Of a stretch of DNA of 7,021 bases, positions 5,675 to 7,021 are shown in pieces. Both the position numbers and the translations under genes were made by a program. Source of the stretch: Chloroflexota bacterium (lineage in GTDB: Bacteria; Chloroflexota; Limnocylindria; Limnocylindrales; CSP1-4); contig SCTE01000497.1 of the NCBI GenBank assembly GCA_004298915.1, positions 1-7,021 on the forward strand. The letters run 5' to 3'. Below the pieces are notes generated by a model, which ran no database searches, was not told the origin of the DNA, and worked only from the letters and a program-made list of their open reading frames with translations. Numbering within the stretch: the stretch's first letter is position 1; each line of letters begins with the position of its first letter.

Positions 5675-6757
5675 CTAGGTAGAGACCCTCGCCTTGCGGG
5701 TTGACTTGGCGCCCCGCAGCCCGAACTCGCCGATGCGGCGCCGGATGAGCGGCAGCCAGATCAGTCCCCCGCCGACCTGAGCCATGACTGCGAGAAGAAC
5801 GAGCATGGCGAAACCACCGACGGTCGCCGTGCCGACGGCCCATGTCCCCATCCCGAGGCTGTCGAGGACCGCCGCCGCCAGGTCCGCGCCGGCAGCCTCC
5901 ATGCCGCCACCCGATCCCCCCGATCCGCCTGCGAGGGTAACGGTCCCCTGGCCGAACGCCGAGGGACCACTCGAGGGCGTCGGTTGCGGCGTGGGCGGAC
6001 CTGACACAGCCGTGGGCTCGCTCGTGCTCGGAGCCAGCGTCGCGTCACCCGTTCCCGTCGGTGTCGGTGCCGGTGCCGGGGGAGCAGATGGGCCGGTCGT
6101 CGGAGAGATGCCCGTCGCCGCCGGGCTGACGGTCGGTCGAGGCGTCGGCGTCGGGATCGAACTGGGTGCCGGAGTTGGAGTGGGCGACGGCGCGGGCGTT
6201 GGCGTAGGAGCTGGCGTAGGAGCTGGCGTCGGGGTTGGTGCTGGCGTCGGGGTTGGCAACGGCGACGCGGTAATTGCCATCGGGATCGTGAGCGGGCTTC
6301 CGACGCTGTTCGAACAGCTCGTCTGCACATATGCGTTTGCCTTCCACGTGTAGGCACCGGGTGCGAGCGGGAGCACGGTGATCGCCACCACAAGTCGGTC
6401 GAAGTTCGTGGCTCCGGTCAGCCGGTCCGCGTCGGAGTCCGCAATGGCCGTGACGTTGGCCCCGGACTTCGTGGCCGACCATTGGAGCCCACGGGTGACG
6501 GAGGTCACGGAAGCAGCCTGGATGGTGAATTCGCCTGGAATGGCGACCTTGACACAGCCGATGGGGTCAATCAGCGGTGACAGGTTCGTCGCCGTCACGG
6601 TCACGACGCTCGCGGTCCCGGACACAAGCACGGCCTTGTTCGCCGTGAACGTCCAGAGTTGGGCGGCCCACGAGTCAGTCGGACGCGCGATGGATGCGAG
6701 GATCAGGGCGAACATCAGGAGTGCCGAACGGCGCGACGTCGCCGCGAGAAGGCGCAT
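5675..6757 (-). CDS. Stalked surface protein: secreted beta-rich domain, Pro/Thr linker, C-terminal membrane anchor
   Basis: 360 residues, no family recognised. Signal peptide: basic start, hydrophobic 11-23, likely cleavage around Ala31/Ala32. Residues 33-165 alternate short hydrophobic strands with polar turns and hold the only two cysteines (68 and 148), so an Ig-like beta sandwich with one disulfide is plausible. Residues 166-268 form a Pro/Thr/Ser/Ala stalk with PTPAPTPTPAP repeats, followed by a Gly/Ser hinge (276-285). A hydrophobic span at about 305-335 is the membrane segment, and the tail RRRIGEFGLRGAKSTRKAR is basic and should be cytoplasmic, giving a type I topology. This organisation fits a cell-surface display or adhesion protein. 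There is no LPXTG sorting signal. ATG 6757 lies 3 nt after the HD-GYP stop, so translation is probably coupled; no strong ribosome binding site is seen. The HD-GYP neighbour suggests, but does not prove, a link to c-di-GMP-controlled surface behaviour. Confidence 0.85.
   Translation of the reverse strand: MRLLAATSRRSALLMFALILASIARPTDSWAAQLWTFTANKAVLVSGTASVVTVTATNLSPLIDPIGCVKVAIPGEFTIQAASVTSVTRGLQWSATKSGANVTAIADSDADRLTGATNFDRLVVAITVLPLAPGAYTWKANAYVQTSCSNSVGSPLTIPMAITASPLPTPTPAPTPTPAPTPAPTPTPAPSPTPTPAPSSIPTPTPRPTVSPAATGISPTTGPSAPPAPAPTPTGTGDATLAPSTSEPTAVSGPPTPQPTPSSGPSAFGQGTVTLAGGSGGSGGGMEAAGADLAAAVLDSLGMGTWAVGTATVGGFAMLVLLAVMAQVGGGLIWLPLIRRRIGEFGLRGAKSTRKARVST
6201..6256 (-). repeat. Tandem repeats encoding the proline-rich stalk
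   Basis: Read on the plus strand: a 12-nt unit GGCGTAGGAGCT occurs twice (6201-6212, 6213-6224), then an 18-nt unit GGCGTCGGGGTTGGTGCT (6225-6242) and a 14-nt partial copy (6243-6256). All keep frame and encode PTPA-type residues of the surface-protein stalk. The near-identical DNA units suggest recent slippage expansion, so stalk length may vary between strains. Confidence 0.8.
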
Positions 6758-6760
6758 GGA

Positions 6761-7021
6761 TCAGGCGACCTGGGTGCGGGGAACCCAGAGGCCCGGGCCC
6801 GACGGCTGCTCTCCCGGCATGGGCGCGTCCGGTGCGGTCTCGATGCCCTCGATGAAGGTGACCACGAGCCGCTCATCGAGCTGGGTGCCGGCGACGTCAC
6901 CGAGGCGCCCGAGCGCCGTCTGCAGAGGCATTGCCTTTCGATACGGCCGGGTCGTGGTCATCGCCGAGAACGCATCAGCGACCGCCAGGATCCGCGCCAC
7001 GAGGGGGATCTCCTCGCCGGA
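6761..7021 (-). CDS. HD-GYP-type phosphodiesterase domain protein, C-terminal end only
   Basis: 86 C-terminal codons of a gene that begins outside the window. The first residues, GEEIPLVARILAVADAF (from residue 2), followed by SAMTTTRPYRKAMP, match the region after the GYP motif of HD-GYP domains, which hydrolyse c-di-GMP or related cyclic dinucleotides; the Asp of VADAF belongs to the conserved metal-site core of HD domains. The HD and GYP signatures themselves would lie upstream and cannot be checked, so activity is unknown. The segment AGTQLDERLVVTFIE is the usual final helix region, and about 25 variable residues finish the protein. A GTG at 7000 is an internal codon, not the start, because the conserved frame continues to the edge. 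The stop is 3 nt from the ATG of the surface protein, which indicates an operon. Confidence 0.85.
   Translation of the reverse strand, partial: SGEEIPLVARILAVADAFSAMTTTRPYRKAMPLQTALGRLGDVAGTQLDERLVVTFIEGIETAPDAPMPGEQPSGPGLWVPRTQVA

Noticed and set aside
6160..6260. CRISPR-like array
   Set aside because: Units are 12-18 nt, contiguous without spacers and in frame with a proline-rich stalk.
6761..7000. A separate 79-residue protein starting at GTG 7000
   Set aside because: The conserved HD-GYP sequence GEEIPLVARILAVADAF continues upstream across this GTG to the window edge.

Overview
This is a 7.0 kb, high-GC window in which every supported gene lies on the minus strand, so transcription runs from right to left. 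The GC-rich coding, proline/threonine-stalked surface protein, PyrR-type leader RNA and secreted protease with Ig-like repeats together suggest a high-GC terrestrial bacterium. I favour Chloroflexota (Limnocylindria or Ellin6529-like), with Actinomycetota as the alternative. This is an inference from style, not a phylogenetic result.

Layout in transcription order: (i) 7021-6761, the C-terminal end of an HD-GYP-type c-di-GMP phosphodiesterase domain protein, cut by the window edge. (ii) 6757-5675, a secreted, C-terminally membrane-anchored protein with a beta-rich ectodomain and a PTPA-type stalk. (iii) 5632-4109, an NAD(P)-dependent aldehyde dehydrogenase with an intact active site. (iv) 4099-3425, a short-chain dehydrogenase/reductase starting 9 nt after it. 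(v) 3341-3267, tRNA-Lys(CTT) with an encoded CCA end, followed by a strong intrinsic terminator. (vi) 3168-2987, a compact leader with an extended -10, two tandem PyrR-loop-like hairpins, a strong ribosome binding site and a 33-codon leader ORF. (vii) 2987-1848, carA, the small glutamine-hydrolysing subunit of carbamoyl phosphate synthetase. (viii) 1732-1, a secreted metzincin-like zinc protease with C-terminal Ig-like domains, cut by the left edge.

Genes (i) to (iv) are spaced closely enough to form one transcription unit or two. The tRNA terminator insulates them from carA, which then needs its own promoter. The carA leader is the most interesting region. Two 18-nt repeats with a 22-nt period each carry the CNGNGA hexaloop and flanking pairs of a PyrR-binding loop. 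The second ends 1 nt before AAGGAG, which drives a leader ORF whose stop overlaps the carA start (TGATG). A mutually exclusive hairpin with a CGAA loop can form between the two. This reads as a UMP/PyrR-responsive translational switch acting on carA through a coupled leader peptide. carB, pyrR and other pyr genes are not in the window.
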